DNA from: Tabrizicola sp. | GTDB taxonomy: Bacteria > Pseudomonadota > Alphaproteobacteria > Rhodobacterales > Rhodobacteraceae | Length of the DNA stretch: 64,000 nt | Direction: 5' to 3' | NCBI RefSeq assembly: GCF_016793705.1 | Contig: NZ_JAEULO010000031.1 | Location: forward strand, 30,511-94,510 | Part shown: piece by piece, positions 45,464 to 55,315 of the stretch | Layout: each line of letters begins with the position of its first letter | How positions within the stretch are numbered: position 1 is the stretch's first letter | Translations under genes and position numbers: made by a program | Notes under the pieces: generated by a model | Database searches by the model: none | What the model was told of the DNA's origin: nothing | The model's input: only the letters and a program-made list of their open reading frames with translations

Positions 45464-48430
45464 TTAGCGTTCCTCGACCAGGATTTCCCGCTTGCCGACA
45501 TGGTTCGCGCGGGTGACGACGCCTTCGTCTTCCATCTGCTCCACCAGCCGCGCGGCCTTGTTGTAGCCGATCCCGAGCTTGCGCTGGATGTAGGAGGTGG
45601 AGCACTTCCGGTCCCGCGCCACGATCGCTACCGCCTGATCGTAGAGCGCATCGTCCGACGCCTCGCCCGAGCCCAAGCCCAGCACCATGTCGATATCGCC
45701 CGCGACCTCGTCCTCCGGCCCTTCCACGACGCCCGACATATAGACCGGCGGGCCGAAGCTCTTCAGGTGGTTGACGATCTCTTCCACTTCCTCGTCCGAA
45801 ACGAACGGCCCATGGATACGAGTGATTTTCGCCCCGTTGCCCATGTAGAGCATGTCCCCGGCGCCCAGCAGCTGCTCGGCCCCCTGTTCACCAAGGATGG
45901 TCCGGCTGTCGATCTTCGACGTCACCTGGAAGGAAATCCGCGTCGGGAAGTTCGCCTTGATCGTGCCGGTGATCACGTCGACCGAAGGCCGCTGCGTCGC
46001 CATGATCAGGTGGATGCCCGACGCCCGCGCCATCTGCGCCAGACGCTGGATGCAGGCTTCGATCTCTTTCCCCGCGACCATCATCAGGTCGGCCATCTCG
46101 TCGACGATGACGACGATATAGGGGAAGGGCTGCGGCGCGAATTCCTCGGTCTCGAAAACCGGATCGCCGGTTTCCTCGTCGAACCCGGTCTGGATCGTCC
46201 GCTTGAACATCTCGTTCTTCGACAGCGCCTCACGGACGCGGCCGTTGTAGCCCTCGATGTTGCGGACGCCCATCTTGGACATCTTGCGGTAGCGTTCCTC
46301 CATCTCGCCGACGACCCATTTCAGCGCCACGACCGCCTTCTTCGGGTCGGTGACGACAGGCGACAGAAGATGCGGGATACCGTCGTAGACCGACAGTTCC
46401 AGCATCTTCGGGTCGATCATGATCAACCGGCATTCTTCGGGCGTCAGCTTGTAGAGAAGGCTCAGGATCATCGTGTTGATCGCCACGGATTTGCCCGACC
46501 CCGTGGTCCCCGCGATCAGCAGGTGCGGCATCTTCGCCAGGTTCGCCACCACCGGCTCGCCGCCGATGTCCTTGCCCAAGGCCAGGGGCAGCCGCAGGTG
46601 GCTGTCGCCGAAGTCGCGGGCGGCAAGGATTTCGCGCAAAACCACCTTCTCGCGGTGGGCGTTCGGCAGTTCGATGCCGATCACCGACCGTCCCGGAACG
46701 GTGGAGACGCGCGCCGACAGTGCCGACATGCTGCGTGCTATGTCATCGGCCAGCCCGATCACCCGGCTGGCCTTCAGGCCCGGCGCGGGTTCCAACTCGT
46801 ACATGGTGACGACCGGGCCGGGGCGGACGGCGGTGATCTCGCCCTTCACGCCATAGTCGTCCAGCACGCTTTCCAGCATCCGCGCGTTCTCTTCCAGCGC
46901 CTCGTCCGACAACTGGTGGCCCTGCACCTTGACCGGCGCCGACAACAACGACAGCGGCGGCAGTTCATAGACCTGCGCCTGTTCCTCGAAGCGCAGGGTC
47001 GGCTGGCTTTCCGCCATCGCCTGCCGCGATGGAGCGGGCTTCTTCACCGCGTGCTGCACCACCGCCTTGCGGTCGGAGGCAAAGCCCAGTGACCGGGCCG
47101 GAGGCAGCTCATCCTCCAACTCGTCCAGCGGGTAATCCGCCAGGTCATCCTGATCCTCCCAGGCCGCATCCTGCGTGAAGGAAACCTGATCTTCGTCCTC
47201 GTCAACCTCCGGCTCCCAGGCCGGTTCGGCGGCAGGCGACGCCATGCGGGGCAGCGGCCGCGTGTCGGCCATCAGCACCACCGGCCCCTTGGGTCGCATC
47301 ACCGGCGGTTCCACCCGCGCAGCAGTGGGCAAGGGCGGCGGAGCCGTCGGGAAATCCGGCGACCGCTGCACACGCGAGCGGATGACATCGGAAATCCGCG
47401 CCTTTATCCGGGCGTCCTGCGGCATCGACATGTCCCAGGTCGGTTCCAGCTCGATCAGCTCCGGATCGGGTTCCGGCTGCGCCTTGCGGCGCAGGCGCTC
47501 CAGCAGGCCCAGCTTCTCCTTCACAGGGGCGGGGGCCATCTCCGGCTCCGGAGCCGGATAGCGCAGTTCCGACCGCAGCGAGGACGGCGTGGCCCGCGCT
47601 TGCGTCGTCCGCAGCGGTTCGGGGGCCAGATCGCCTGTCACCGGCGGCATCACCCGTCGCGAGAGTGGCGCATCGCGCCCCATTGCAACGGGTGGCTCAT
47701 AGGCTCGCGCCGCCGCCATGTTCTGCGACCGTGCCCGTGCCCGGTCCTGCAAGGCTGCCGCCCCGCTCAAAGCGCCCCGCGCGCCATAGCCCATGCCCTG
47801 ACGCAGGGCGGAATAACCCATGATCGAACCCAGCAGCAGGAAGCGCCGGATCGTTTTCAACTCCTCGATATCGAAGCCGGTCACGAAGAGCATCACGGCG
47901 ATCAGGCCCGCGAAGGTCATCAGCGACAGGAGTTTGAGGCCGAAACCAGCGCTGCCGGGGATCACGCCCAGCAGTGACCCCGTCACCGTATCGCCGAACA
48001 GCCCGCCCAGCCCGAAGGTATGGGTCCAGGCATCGCCCGGCACCAGCGTCGCGCAATGCACTGCCGCGAAGGCCACCGCGATCACGGCAAAGACCACCCG
48101 GCCCACCGCGCGCTCGCCGCCCCGATGGACCATGAAGCGCACGCCCCAGGCGCCGAAGATCAACGGGATCGTCCAGGCCCCCTTGCCGATCAGGATGATC
48201 AGCGTCGAGGCCAAGGCCGCGCCGAACCGCCCGAAGATGTTCTGCGCCGGTTCCTCGGTCGCGACCATCCAGCCCGGATCCTCGGGTGAATAGCTCCACA
48301 GCATCAGCGTGAAGCAAAGCGCTACCAGCACCAGCGCCAGCCCCAGAAGCTCGCGCCCCCGGCGTTCCAGCATTGCCTGCGTGCCCTGGTCCAGAAGCGG
48401 ATCGCGCTGCCGTGCCTGATACGAAGCCAT
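45464..48430 (-). CDS. ftsK: DNA translocase FtsK
   Basis: 988 residues, full length. Four or so N-terminal membrane helices (about 25-200) place it at the septum; a Pro/acid-rich linker follows (about 240-480); the motor has Walker [15 protein letters not shown] near residue 645, Walker [14 protein letters not shown] and the C-terminal gamma DNA-reading domain ([20 protein letters not shown], about 935-985). It segregates chromosome termini with XerCD during division. It lies 7 bp after dapC and is probably co-transcribed with it. Confidence 0.96.
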   Translation of the reverse strand: MASYQARQRDPLLDQGTQAMLERRGRELLGLALVLVALCFTLMLWSYSPEDPGWMVATEEPAQNIFGRFGAALASTLIILIGKGAWTIPLIFGAWGVRFMVHRGGERAVGRVVFAVIAVAFAAVHCATLVPGDAWTHTFGLGGLFGDTVTGSLLGVIPGSAGFGLKLLSLMTFAGLIAVMLFVTGFDIEELKTIRRFLLLGSIMGYSALRQGMGYGARGALSGAAALQDRARARSQNMAAARAYEPPVAMGRDAPLSRRVMPPVTGDLAPEPLRTTQARATPSSLRSELRYPAPEPEMAPAPVKEKLGLLERLRRKAQPEPDPELIELEPTWDMSMPQDARIKARISDVIRSRVQRSPDFPTAPPPLPTAARVEPPVMRPKGPVVLMADTRPLPRMASPAAEPAWEPEVDEDEDQVSFTQDAAWEDQDDLADYPLDELEDELPPARSLGFASDRKAVVQHAVKKPAPSRQAMAESQPTLRFEEQAQVYELPPLSLLSAPVKVQGHQLSDEALEENARMLESVLDDYGVKGEITAVRPGPVVTMYELEPAPGLKASRVIGLADDIARSMSALSARVSTVPGRSVIGIELPNAHREKVVLREILAARDFGDSHLRLPLALGKDIGGEPVVANLAKMPHLLIAGTTGSGKSVAINTMILSLLYKLTPEECRLIMIDPKMLELSVYDGIPHLLSPVVTDPKKAVVALKWVVGEMEERYRKMSKMGVRNIEGYNGRVREALSKNEMFKRTIQTGFDEETGDPVFETEEFAPQPFPYIVVIVDEMADLMMVAGKEIEACIQRLAQMARASGIHLIMATQRPSVDVITGTIKANFPTRISFQVTSKIDSRTILGEQGAEQLLGAGDMLYMGNGAKITRIHGPFVSDEEVEEIVNHLKSFGPPVYMSGVVEGPEDEVAGDIDMVLGLGSGEASDDALYDQAVAIVARDRKCSTSYIQRKLGIGYNKAARLVEQMEDEGVVTRANHVGKREILVEER

Positions 48431-48437
48431 TCGTCCC

Positions 48438-49616
48438 TCACCGATAAAGACAGTCGCGGAGCAAGGTCAGCCCGCGCTGCGTTTCTTCTTGCGGGGCCAC
48501 GAGGGCCACGCGGATATATCCCTTGCCGGGGTTCTGCCCCCCGGCGTCCCGCGAGAGATAGCCGCCGGGCAAGACCCGCACACCCGTCTCGCGCCACAGT
48601 TTCAAGGCCGCCTCTTCGCCATCCTCGACCGGCAGCCACAGGAAGAACCCGCCGCCGGGCGCCTGATAGCCCTGCAACCCCGCGAAGATGCCGTCCGCAT
48701 CGCGGAACTTCTGCTGATAAAGCGCGCGCGAGGCATCGACATGCGCCTCATCCCGCCAGCAGGCCTCGGCCACCCGCTGCAGGGGCAGGGGCAGGGGGGC
48801 GCCCGCGAAGGCGCGCAACTGCCGGATGCGCAGCATCGACTCCGGCCCCGCCACCACGAAGCCCGACCGCAGCCCCGGCAGGTTCGACCGTTTGGAAAGG
48901 GAATGAAACACCAGCGCCCGCTCGGGGTCGGCACCTTGCTGATGCGCGATTTGCAGAAGTCCGGGCGGAGCGGTCTCGCGCCAGATCTCGGAATAGCACT
49001 CGTCGGCCAGCACCCGGAAATCGTGCTTCTCGGCCAGCGCCAGGAGGTCCGCCAGATACTCCTTCGAGGCCACAGCGCCCTGTGGGTTGGCGGGCGAGCA
49101 GATGTAGACCAGCGCCACCCTGTCCAGCACATCCTTCGGAAGGCTGCCATAATCGGGAAGGAAGCCGGTCGCGGCGGTGGCGGGCACATAGACCGGCTCG
49201 GCCCCCACCGCCAGCGCGGCCACGGCATAGACCTGATAGAACGGGTTCGGCATCAGGACGACGGGGCGCTTTCCGTTCTTCGTCTCGGGACACAGCGCGA
49301 TGCAGGCGTTGAAGAGACCCTCGCGGGTACCGTTCAGCACCATCAGGCAGTCTTCCGGAATGGCCAAGCTGTAACGCCGCGTGATCCAGCCCGAGATCGC
49401 AGCGAGAAGCTCCGGCGTGCCGTCATTCGGCGGGTAGATCCCGAAGCCCGACAGGTTCGCCTGAAGGATCGGCCCGACGAAATCGGGCATCGCATGGCGG
49501 GGCTCGCCGATGGTCATGGCGATGGGATCGCCGCCGGGGGCGTGCGCGTCGAGAAGCTTCCGCAAGCGCGGAAACGCATAATCCGGCAGGTTCGAAAACC
49601 GCTCTGGAAACGCCAT
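48438..49616 (-). CDS. dapC: PLP-dependent aminotransferase, probable N-succinyldiaminopimelate aminotransferase
   Basis: 392 residues, fold type I aminotransferase class I/II. PLP-binding Lys242 in [16 protein letters not shown], Asp205 (LADECYSE) and the family start [19 protein letters not shown], typical of alphaproteobacterial proteins annotated as DapC. It would make N-succinyl-LL-2,6-diaminopimelate for lysine and peptidoglycan. Paired with ftsK. Other aminotransferase roles cannot be excluded from sequence alone. Confidence 0.85.
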   Translation of the reverse strand: MAFPERFSNLPDYAFPRLRKLLDAHAPGGDPIAMTIGEPRHAMPDFVGPILQANLSGFGIYPPNDGTPELLAAISGWITRRYSLAIPEDCLMVLNGTREGLFNACIALCPETKNGKRPVVLMPNPFYQVYAVAALAVGAEPVYVPATAATGFLPDYGSLPKDVLDRVALVYICSPANPQGAVASKEYLADLLALAEKHDFRVLADECYSEIWRETAPPGLLQIAHQQGADPERALVFHSLSKRSNLPGLRSGFVVAGPESMLRIRQLRAFAGAPLPLPLQRVAEACWRDEAHVDASRALYQQKFRDADGIFAGLQGYQAPGGGFFLWLPVEDGEEAALKLWRETGVRVLPGGYLSRDAGGQNPGKGYIRVALVAPQEETQRGLTLLRDCLYR

Positions 49617-49795
49617 AACTGCCTCAAGCCCGGGGTCGTAACGCCCCGTTTTCCCGGACGATAGCCAGTCGCGCGCGTCAGGTCCAGAAAAACCCTTCCC
49701 GGAGAGAGGCTTGAGGCGCGCCCTGTGGCTTTTCGGCTAAGGCGGCACGGCAGGCCCGGCGCCCGCCGAGCGTCCCATTCCGGTGCCGACCCGTC

Positions 49796-50281
49796 CTATT
49801 CGGCCTTGCTCGCCGGTTTGGCGTTCAGAAGCGCATAGCGCTCTGCGCCGAGCGTGTCGAAGAGACCAAGCTGAGTCTCCAGAAAGTCGATGTGACCTTC
49901 CTCGTCCGCCAGGAGCGAATCGAACAGCGCGCGGGACACATAGTCGCCGACGGAATCGGAATGCTGCCGCGCCTCGATGTACAACTTGCGCGCGTCCCGC
50001 TCGGCGGCAAGATCGGCCTCCAGGGTTTCGCGCACGGTCTGGCCGATGCGCAAGGAGTCCAGCTTCTGAAGGTTCGGATGGCCCTCCAGGAAGATGATCC
50101 GGGCGATCAACCGGTCGGCGTGATGCATCTCCTCGATCGACTCGGCCCGCGACTTGTCCGCCAGGTGGCCAACGCCCCAGTCCTCCTGCAAGCGATAGTG
50201 CAGCCAGTACTGGCTGACCGCGGTCAGTTCCGACCGGAGTGCCGCATTGAGATATTCGATGACTTTCGCGTCGCCCTTCAT
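49796..50281 (-). CDS. bfr: Bacterioferritin
   Basis: 161 residues from the ATG at 50281 (AGGAAGCGGCC upstream). All ferroxidase-centre residues are in place: Glu18, Glu51, His54, Glu94, Glu127, His130, and the inter-subunit haem ligand Met52. It oxidises and stores iron as a 24-mer shell. It is preceded on the same strand by bfd (145 bp gap) and an imelysin gene, forming an iron uptake, storage and release set. Confidence 0.96.
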   Translation of the reverse strand: MKGDAKVIEYLNAALRSELTAVSQYWLHYRLQEDWGVGHLADKSRAESIEEMHHADRLIARIIFLEGHPNLQKLDSLRIGQTVRETLEADLAAERDARKLYIEARQHSDSVGDYVSRALFDSLLADEEGHIDFLETQLGLFDTLGAERYALLNAKPASKAE

Positions 50282-50426
50282 GGCCGCTTCCTTTCGCACT
50301 GTGCGGGGCTGACCCTGGCTGGGATATCCTTGCTGGAGTCGACCGAAAAATAGGCCCGCCGCGCCCCGGTGTCCAGAGCGCGGCGGAGATTTCCCAACAT
50401 TTCCAAAAGTTTACAGAAACCCTCGG

Positions 50427-50675
50427 CTATTCGGCGGCGATAATTCTTGGGCGGCGCAGCATCGGAACCTCGTCCCGGCGCGGCACCTGGAAGTTCTCGT
50501 TCGCGCGCATGGTGTTCAGGAACAAGGGCATGCACCCCCCGCAATCGGCGCGCTTGCCGAGTGCATGGTAGATCTTGCCGGGGGTGATCACGGTGTCTGC
50601 GTCCGAGGCGCGCATCCAGTCCACCGCCGCGCGGATGTCGTGATCGGTGATGGACTGGCAGTGGCAGATGATCAT
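50427..50675 (-). CDS. bfd: Bacterioferritin-associated ferredoxin
   Basis: 82 residues. Four cysteines for a [2Fe-2S] cluster at 4 and 6 (ICHC) and 45 and 48 (CGGC), the Bfd/BFD-like fer2 pattern. Bfd passes electrons to bacterioferritin haem to release stored iron. It starts 4 bp after the imelysin stop, so those two are translationally linked, and bfr follows. Confidence 0.92.
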   Translation of the reverse strand: MIICHCQSITDHDIRAAVDWMRASDADTVITPGKIYHALGKRADCGGCMPLFLNTMRANENFQVPRRDEVPMLRRPRIIAAE

Positions 50676-50679
50676 GGCA

Positions 50680-51930
50680 TCACTGGAAAACGGCGTTCGG
50701 GTTGTCCAGGCTGTCGGAGCCCTCGAATTCGACCTTCGACAGGCCGAGCGCCGTCACCGCCCGATCGACCGAAGCGGTCTGCGTGACCAGTGCGTTCACG
50801 GCGCCCATGATCAGCGCCTCGCCCTCGGCATTGCCGGCGGCGAGCAGCGTGTCATAGGCCTTGCCGCCATCACCCGCATCTTTGAGCGCCTGGAGCGCTG
50901 CGACCGAGGCGTCGAGTTCCGATTTCAGCTGGCTGTCCACGGCCGGGTCGGCGGTGGCGACGAGTTCGGACAGCGACGGTCCGGCCAGCGTGCTGCCATC
51001 GGTCCGGGTATAGGTGCCGAGATAGACGTTCCGGATGCCAAGACCGTCATAATAGTGGCTGTTGTAGGTGTTGTCAGAGAAGCAGTCGTGCTCTTCCTCG
51101 GGGTCGTTGAGCATGAGGCCGAGCTTCATCCGCTCGCCACCGAGTTCGCCGTAGGACAGGCTGCCCATCCCGGTGAGCATGGCAAGGATGCCCTTTTGCG
51201 GGTCGGCGGTCACGGCGGCGCGGGCGGGGCCTTCGGCCTCCCAGTTGCCGACCATCTCGGTCAGGTCAGAGACCAGCAGGTCGGTCGCGGCTTGCAGATA
51301 GGCGGCGCGACGGTCGCAGTTGCCGCCGGTGCAGGCGTCGCCGGTGGCGAAATCGGTCCAGGGACGCGCCCCGGCGCCAGGGTTGGTGCCGTTCAGGTCC
51401 TGGCCCCAGAGCAGGAATTCGATGGCATGATAGCCCGAGGCGACGTTGGCCTCGATCCCGTCGGCTTCGTGCAGGGTGCCGGAGATCAGCTCCGGGGTGA
51501 TGGCGGTGGCGTCGACCTCGGTGCCCGAGAGGGTGAATTTCGGGGTGGCGATGACGTTCAGGTTGGCAAGGGCGTTCTCCTCGTTGCCGTAGTCGCCCGA
51601 GGTATAGTCGATCAGGCCTTCGTCCAGTGGCCAGGAGTTTACCCTTCCTTCCCAGTCGTCGACGATGGGATTGCCGAAGCGGAAGGCCTCGGTCTGCTGG
51701 TAGGGCACGCGAGCGGCCTTCCAGGCGTCGCGGGCGGCTTGCAGGGTTTCGTCCGAGGGCGTGGCGATCAGCGCGGCGACTGCGGTCTGCAGGGCTTGGG
51801 CGGTCGTCAGGCTGTCCTGGTAGCCGGCAAGCGCGATGTCGGCATAGTGCTGCGTCACCTCTTCCGGCGTGGCGGCAAGCGCGGGGGCGGCAAGAGCGGT
51901 GGTGAGGCAGAGGACAGACAGGAGGCGCAT
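50680..51930 (-). CDS. Imelysin family protein (periplasmic iron-regulated, IrpA/ICMP-like)
   Basis: About 416 residues from the ATG at 51930 (AAAGG upstream; a TTG two codons earlier is possible). Signal peptide ending LAAPALAAT. The imelysin GxHxxE motif is present in GYHAIEFLLWGQD, with VDSQLKSELDASVAALQ in a helical second half. Imelysins are insulin-cleaving-peptidase-like proteins linked to iron acquisition, often induced by low iron. First gene of the set with bfd and bfr. Confidence 0.9.
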   Translation of the reverse strand: MRLLSVLCLTTALAAPALAATPEEVTQHYADIALAGYQDSLTTAQALQTAVAALIATPSDETLQAARDAWKAARVPYQQTEAFRFGNPIVDDWEGRVNSWPLDEGLIDYTSGDYGNEENALANLNVIATPKFTLSGTEVDATAITPELISGTLHEADGIEANVASGYHAIEFLLWGQDLNGTNPGAGARPWTDFATGDACTGGNCDRRAAYLQAATDLLVSDLTEMVGNWEAEGPARAAVTADPQKGILAMLTGMGSLSYGELGGERMKLGLMLNDPEEEHDCFSDNTYNSHYYDGLGIRNVYLGTYTRTDGSTLAGPSLSELVATADPAVDSQLKSELDASVAALQALKDAGDGGKAYDTLLAAGNAEGEALIMGAVNALVTQTASVDRAVTALGLSKVEFEGSDSLDNPNAVFQ

Positions 51931-52003
51931 GGGCAAACCTTTTCAGTCGGGATCTGCCCGATTGTCTGACTAAAAGCCTTGGATTTGTAAAGCCCGATTC
52001 TTT

Positions 52004-52016
52004 TGATTGGGAATCA
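52004..52016. promoter_or_regulatory. Palindrome TGATT-GGG-AATCA upstream of iron operon
   Basis: Perfect 5-bp arms, about 75 bp upstream of the imelysin ATG and next to an AT-rich patch. It may be an iron regulator site (Irr, Fur/Mur or RirA), although it does not match a consensus I can recall well. Confidence 0.35.
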
Positions 52017-52050
52017 CGGTCGGGCGATCCGCGCGGATTGGCCGCAGGTT

Positions 52051-52755
52051 TCAGCCGACCCGGCGCGGCAATTCCGCAATGACCGCGCGGGCGGCGGCGG
52101 CGGGGTCTTTCGCCTGCCAGATCGGGCGGCCGACGACGATGTGGTCGGCGCCGTCGGCGATGGCCTGCCCAGGCGTGGCGATGCGCTTCTGGTCGCCGGT
52201 GGCGCTGCCTGCCGGGCGGACGCCGGGGGTGACGATCAGCTTGCCTTTCGCCTCGGGCAGCGCGCGGATCATCGCGGCTTCCTGCGGGCTGGCGATGACG
52301 CCATCGGCCCCGGCCTGCAAGGCACGGGCGGCGCGTTCCAGCGTGATCTGGTGGATGTCGCCGGGTTTGATCAGGTTCGCGTCAAGGTCGGCTCGGTCGA
52401 GCGAGGTGAGCACCGTCACGGCAAGGATCTTGAGGCCGGTGCCGCCCTTGCCAGTGGCGGCGGCGGTCACGACTTGCGGGTCGCCATGGACGGTGAGGAA
52501 GTCGAGGTCATATTGCGACAGGCCCCGGACTGCGGCCTCGACGGTGGCGCCGATGTCGAAGAGCTTGAGGTCGAGGAAGACGCGCTTGCCCTGTTCCTGC
52601 TTCAGTTGGTTTGCCAGAGCCAAGCCGCCGCCGGTCAGCATCCCGAGGCCGATCTTGTAGAAGCTGGCCGCCTCGCCGATCCGTGTGACGAGGTCGAGGC
52701 CCTGCACCAGATTCGGCACGTCGAGGGCGACGATGAGGCGGTCATCTGCGGGCAT
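52051..52755 (-). CDS. pyrF: Orotidine 5'-phosphate decarboxylase
   Basis: 234 residues from the ATG at 52755. Makes UMP from OMP in pyrimidine synthesis. The catalytic tetrad signature FLDLKLFDIGATV (Asp-x-Lys-x-x-Asp) is intact, as are the N-terminal RLIVALDVPN and the phosphate loop GADHIVVGRPIW. The frame is open further upstream but there it is antisense to the ROK gene. It is divergent from the ROK kinase gene. Confidence 0.95.
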   Translation of the reverse strand: MPADDRLIVALDVPNLVQGLDLVTRIGEAASFYKIGLGMLTGGGLALANQLKQEQGKRVFLDLKLFDIGATVEAAVRGLSQYDLDFLTVHGDPQVVTAAATGKGGTGLKILAVTVLTSLDRADLDANLIKPGDIHQITLERAARALQAGADGVIASPQEAAMIRALPEAKGKLIVTPGVRPAGSATGDQKRIATPGQAIADGADHIVVGRPIWQAKDPAAAARAVIAELPRRVG

Positions 52756-52830
52756 GGGCGTCTCCGGGATTTGGCGCGGTTTGACGGGGCGGGGGCAGCC
52801 TGTCAAGACTGGCGCGAAACGGGAGGCGGG

Positions 52831-53700
52831 ATGATCCTGGCATTCGACATCGGCGGCAGCCGGATCAAGGCGGCGGTCTGGGACGGAACCTTGCAGCCGG
52901 TGGGCGAGGTGGCGACCCCGCTGGGCGACACTGCGGCCTTCACGGCGGCAGTCGCGGGGTTCGTCACGGGGCGCGAGGCAGGGATCGCGATTTCGATTGC
53001 CGGGGTGGTCGATCCCGTCAGCGGTCTGGGGAAGGTCGCGAACATCCCGGCGATCGACGGGCTGCGGCTGGGGCCGGAGGTGCAGGCCGCGACGGGGCTG
53101 CCGGTGCGGGTGCTGAACGATGCCGACTGCTTCGCTCTGGCCGAGGCGCTGCAGGGCGCGGGGCGCGGGCATCACTCGGTGCTGGGGGTGATCCTGGGTT
53201 CGGGCGTCGGCGGCGGGCTGGTGATCGGCGGGCAGGTTGTGACGGGTGCGGGCGGCTATGCCGGGGAATGGGGCCACGGGCCGGTGATCCGGGGCGAGTT
53301 CGCCTTTCAATGCGGCTGCGGTCAGGTGGGCTGCGTGGACACTGTGGGCTCCGCGCGCGGGCTGGAGCGGCTGCACCGCAAGCGGACGGCAGAGTTGCTG
53401 GGATCGGAGGCGATCATCGCGGGCTGGATGGCCGGGGAGGCCGAGGCGGGCGAGACAATGGCGCTGTGGCGCGAGCTGGTGGCGGGGCCATTGGCGATGG
53501 TGGTGAACGTTGTGGGGGCCGATTTGGTGCCTGTGGGCGGCGGGTTGTCGCGCGCGCCGGGGCTGGTCGGCTACCTGGACGAGGCGGTGCGGGTGCGTCT
53601 GCTGCGGCGGACGAAGGGGCCGCTCTTGGTCCCGGCGGAATGCGGGGCAGATGCGGGGCTTTTAGGCGCGGCGATGGCGGGGGTCGCGGCATGGGGGTGA
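52831..53700 (+). CDS. ROK family sugar kinase (N-acetylglucosamine/N-acetylmannosamine-kinase-like)
   Basis: 289 residues. ATP motif AFDIGGSRIKAAVWDG (4-19), sugar-binding LNDADCFALAEA, GSGVGGGLVIGG, EWGHGPV and the zinc motif CGCGQVGCVDTVGS of ROK kinases. It phosphorylates a hexose or N-acetylhexosamine; specificity is not readable. Followed by cutC with a 10-bp overlap. The gene has GGGAGGCGGG right before its ATG. Confidence 0.87.
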   Translation: MILAFDIGGSRIKAAVWDGTLQPVGEVATPLGDTAAFTAAVAGFVTGREAGIAISIAGVVDPVSGLGKVANIPAIDGLRLGPEVQAATGLPVRVLNDADCFALAEALQGAGRGHHSVLGVILGSGVGGGLVIGGQVVTGAGGYAGEWGHGPVIRGEFAFQCGCGQVGCVDTVGSARGLERLHRKRTAELLGSEAIIAGWMAGEAEAGETMALWRELVAGPLAMVVNVVGADLVPVGGGLSRAPGLVGYLDEAVRVRLLRRTKGPLLVPAECGADAGLLGAAMAGVAAWG

Positions 53701-54401
53701 GGCTGGAGGTCTGCGTCGACAGCGCCGGGGGGCTGGCCGAGGCCGTGGCGGGCGGGGCCGACCGGATCGAATTGTGCGCGGCGCTGGCGCTGGGCGGGCT
53801 GACACCATCCGCCGGGCTGATCGCGCTGGCGTCGGGGTGCGGAGTGCCGGTGGTGGCGATGATCCGGCCGCGCGCGGGGGATTTCGTCTGGTCCGAGGCG
53901 GAGGTCGGGATGATGGAGGCGGAGATTGCCTCGGTGCGGGCAGCGGGGTTGCATGGAGTCGCGCTGGGGGCCTCGCTGCCGGACGGGCGGCTGGACGAGC
54001 CGGTGCTGCGGCGGCTGGTGGCGGCGTCGGAGGGGCTGGAACTGGTCCTGCATAGGTGCATCGACCTGACGCCGGATATGGATGCAGCGCTGGAGGAGGC
54101 GGTCGGCCTTGGCTTCCAGCGTATCCTGACCTCGGGTGGCGAGACGACTGCGGAAGCCGGAGCGGGGCAGATCGGGGCGCTGGTGCGTCAGGCCGCCGGG
54201 CGGATCACGGTTATGCCGGGGTCGGGGGTGAACCCGGGGAATGCGGCGATGCTGAAGGGGCTTGGCATCGGCGAGATTCACGCCTCATGTTCGGCATCAA
54301 GGCCGGCTTCGGGCCGGGTGGTGGAGATGGGTTTCGCGCCGCCTGTGCAGCGGCAGACTTCGGCGGATGCGGTGCGGGCCTTGCGCAGGGCGTTGGAATA
54401 G
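53691..54401 (+). CDS. cutC: Copper homeostasis protein CutC family
   Basis: 236 residues, TIM barrel. Typical stretches are RLEVCVDSAGGLAEAVAGGA, DRIELCAALALGGLTPS, GDFVWSEAE, HRCIDLTPD and RILTSGGETTAE. CutC was first linked to copper tolerance in E. coli, but its biochemical role is still debated. Overlap with the ROK kinase gene suggests a shared transcript; the pairing with a sugar kinase recurs in other bacteria and may point to a sugar-related function. Confidence 0.9.
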   Translation: MGVRLEVCVDSAGGLAEAVAGGADRIELCAALALGGLTPSAGLIALASGCGVPVVAMIRPRAGDFVWSEAEVGMMEAEIASVRAAGLHGVALGASLPDGRLDEPVLRRLVAASEGLELVLHRCIDLTPDMDAALEEAVGLGFQRILTSGGETTAEAGAGQIGALVRQAAGRITVMPGSGVNPGNAAMLKGLGIGEIHASCSASRPASGRVVEMGFAPPVQRQTSADAVRALRRALE

Positions 54402-54410
54402 GAGCGGGCG

Positions 54411-55184
54411 ATGGAGATCAGGCTGGATTACGACCGCCCGGAGGAAGGCCCCGGTTCCGGCCCGCTGACCGTGGGCTGGTTCCTCGCGCAGGACAAGGGC
54501 GCGGTGCTGTATGACCCGCCGGAGCGGGTGGTGATCCGCCCGCCGAACAAGGCGCATGCCAAGTCGGCCAGCCGCTGCCCGGCGGTGATCCAGCTGGAAA
54601 GCCGGTACTTCCTGGTGAAATGCCCGTTCGACCTCCACATCGGTTTCCAGCGCGACGACAAGGGCAAACCGGTGCTGGTGAACCGGGCGGGGGCGGCCTC
54701 GCCGATCCGGTCCTCGAAGCTGAACGAGGTGCTGACGCTGGTCTCCGAAGTGGAGTGGCGCTTCCCGGACCGGCCCACGCTGCAACTGCACCTGCCCTAC
54801 TACTTCATCGCCGACGAGATGGTCTACCTGACCCAGCTTGCCGCCTTCGCGCATTACCGGCCCGATCCCCTGCCCGGCACGATCTTCGGCGGGCGCTTCC
54901 CGATCTCGATCTGGCCGCGGCCGTTGATGTGGGCCTTCGAATGGCACGAGCCGCAGAAGGACCTGATCCTGAAGCGCGGCGAGCCCCTGTTCTATGTGCA
55001 GTTCGAGGGGATGGACCCCTCGCGCGCCGTGCAGGTGGTGGAAGCAGAGCGGACGGTGGAACTGCAGGCCTATCTGGAGAAGGTCTCGGGCGTGGTGAAC
55101 TATGTCAACCAGACGTTTTCGCTGTTCAAGGCGGCAGAGGGCTTGCGGCCGAAGAAGCTCTTGGTCGCGAAGGCCCGGGAGTAG
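54411..55184 (+). CDS. Conserved hypothetical protein, function unknown
   Basis: 257 residues, not recognised with certainty. It starts MEIRLDYDRPEEGPGSGPL and continues with aromatic, beta-rich sequence (KAHAKSASRCPAVIQL, WRFPDRPTLQLHLPYYFIAD) and a C-terminal helical part (ELQAYLEKVSGVVNYVNQTF). No signal peptide and no membrane segment. Nine bp after cutC, on the same strand, so possibly in that operon. Ends on KKLLVAKARE. The sequence looks soluble and well folded with codon use like its neighbours. Confidence 0.75.
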   Translation: MEIRLDYDRPEEGPGSGPLTVGWFLAQDKGAVLYDPPERVVIRPPNKAHAKSASRCPAVIQLESRYFLVKCPFDLHIGFQRDDKGKPVLVNRAGAASPIRSSKLNEVLTLVSEVEWRFPDRPTLQLHLPYYFIADEMVYLTQLAAFAHYRPDPLPGTIFGGRFPISIWPRPLMWAFEWHEPQKDLILKRGEPLFYVQFEGMDPSRAVQVVEAERTVELQAYLEKVSGVVNYVNQTFSLFKAAEGLRPKKLLVAKARE

Positions 55185-55261
55185 CGCCTGTGCCCGACAC
55201 CGGGGCGCTGCCCCTGCGTCCACGGTTTCTCGAACCGGTGGCGCAACCGTGAACGCACCCC

Positions 55262-55289
55262 GAGTATTTGGGTAAAGAGCAAGCGCAAT
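55262..55289 (+). repeat. Degenerate 28-bp intergenic repeat, copy B
   Basis: Starts GAGTATTTGGG and ends AAGCGCAAT; 22 of 28 positions match the copy at 36503-36530, same strand. It lies in the gap before the TolB-like gene and next to an AT-rich ribosome-site region. Confidence 0.5.
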
Positions 55290-55315
55290 TTGATTTAAAT
55301 TTGGGAGGTTAGCCC

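Noticed and set aside
49617-49795. Possible small gene or RNA between dapC and bfr
   Set aside because: No convincing frame, ribosome site or folded RNA pattern was seen.
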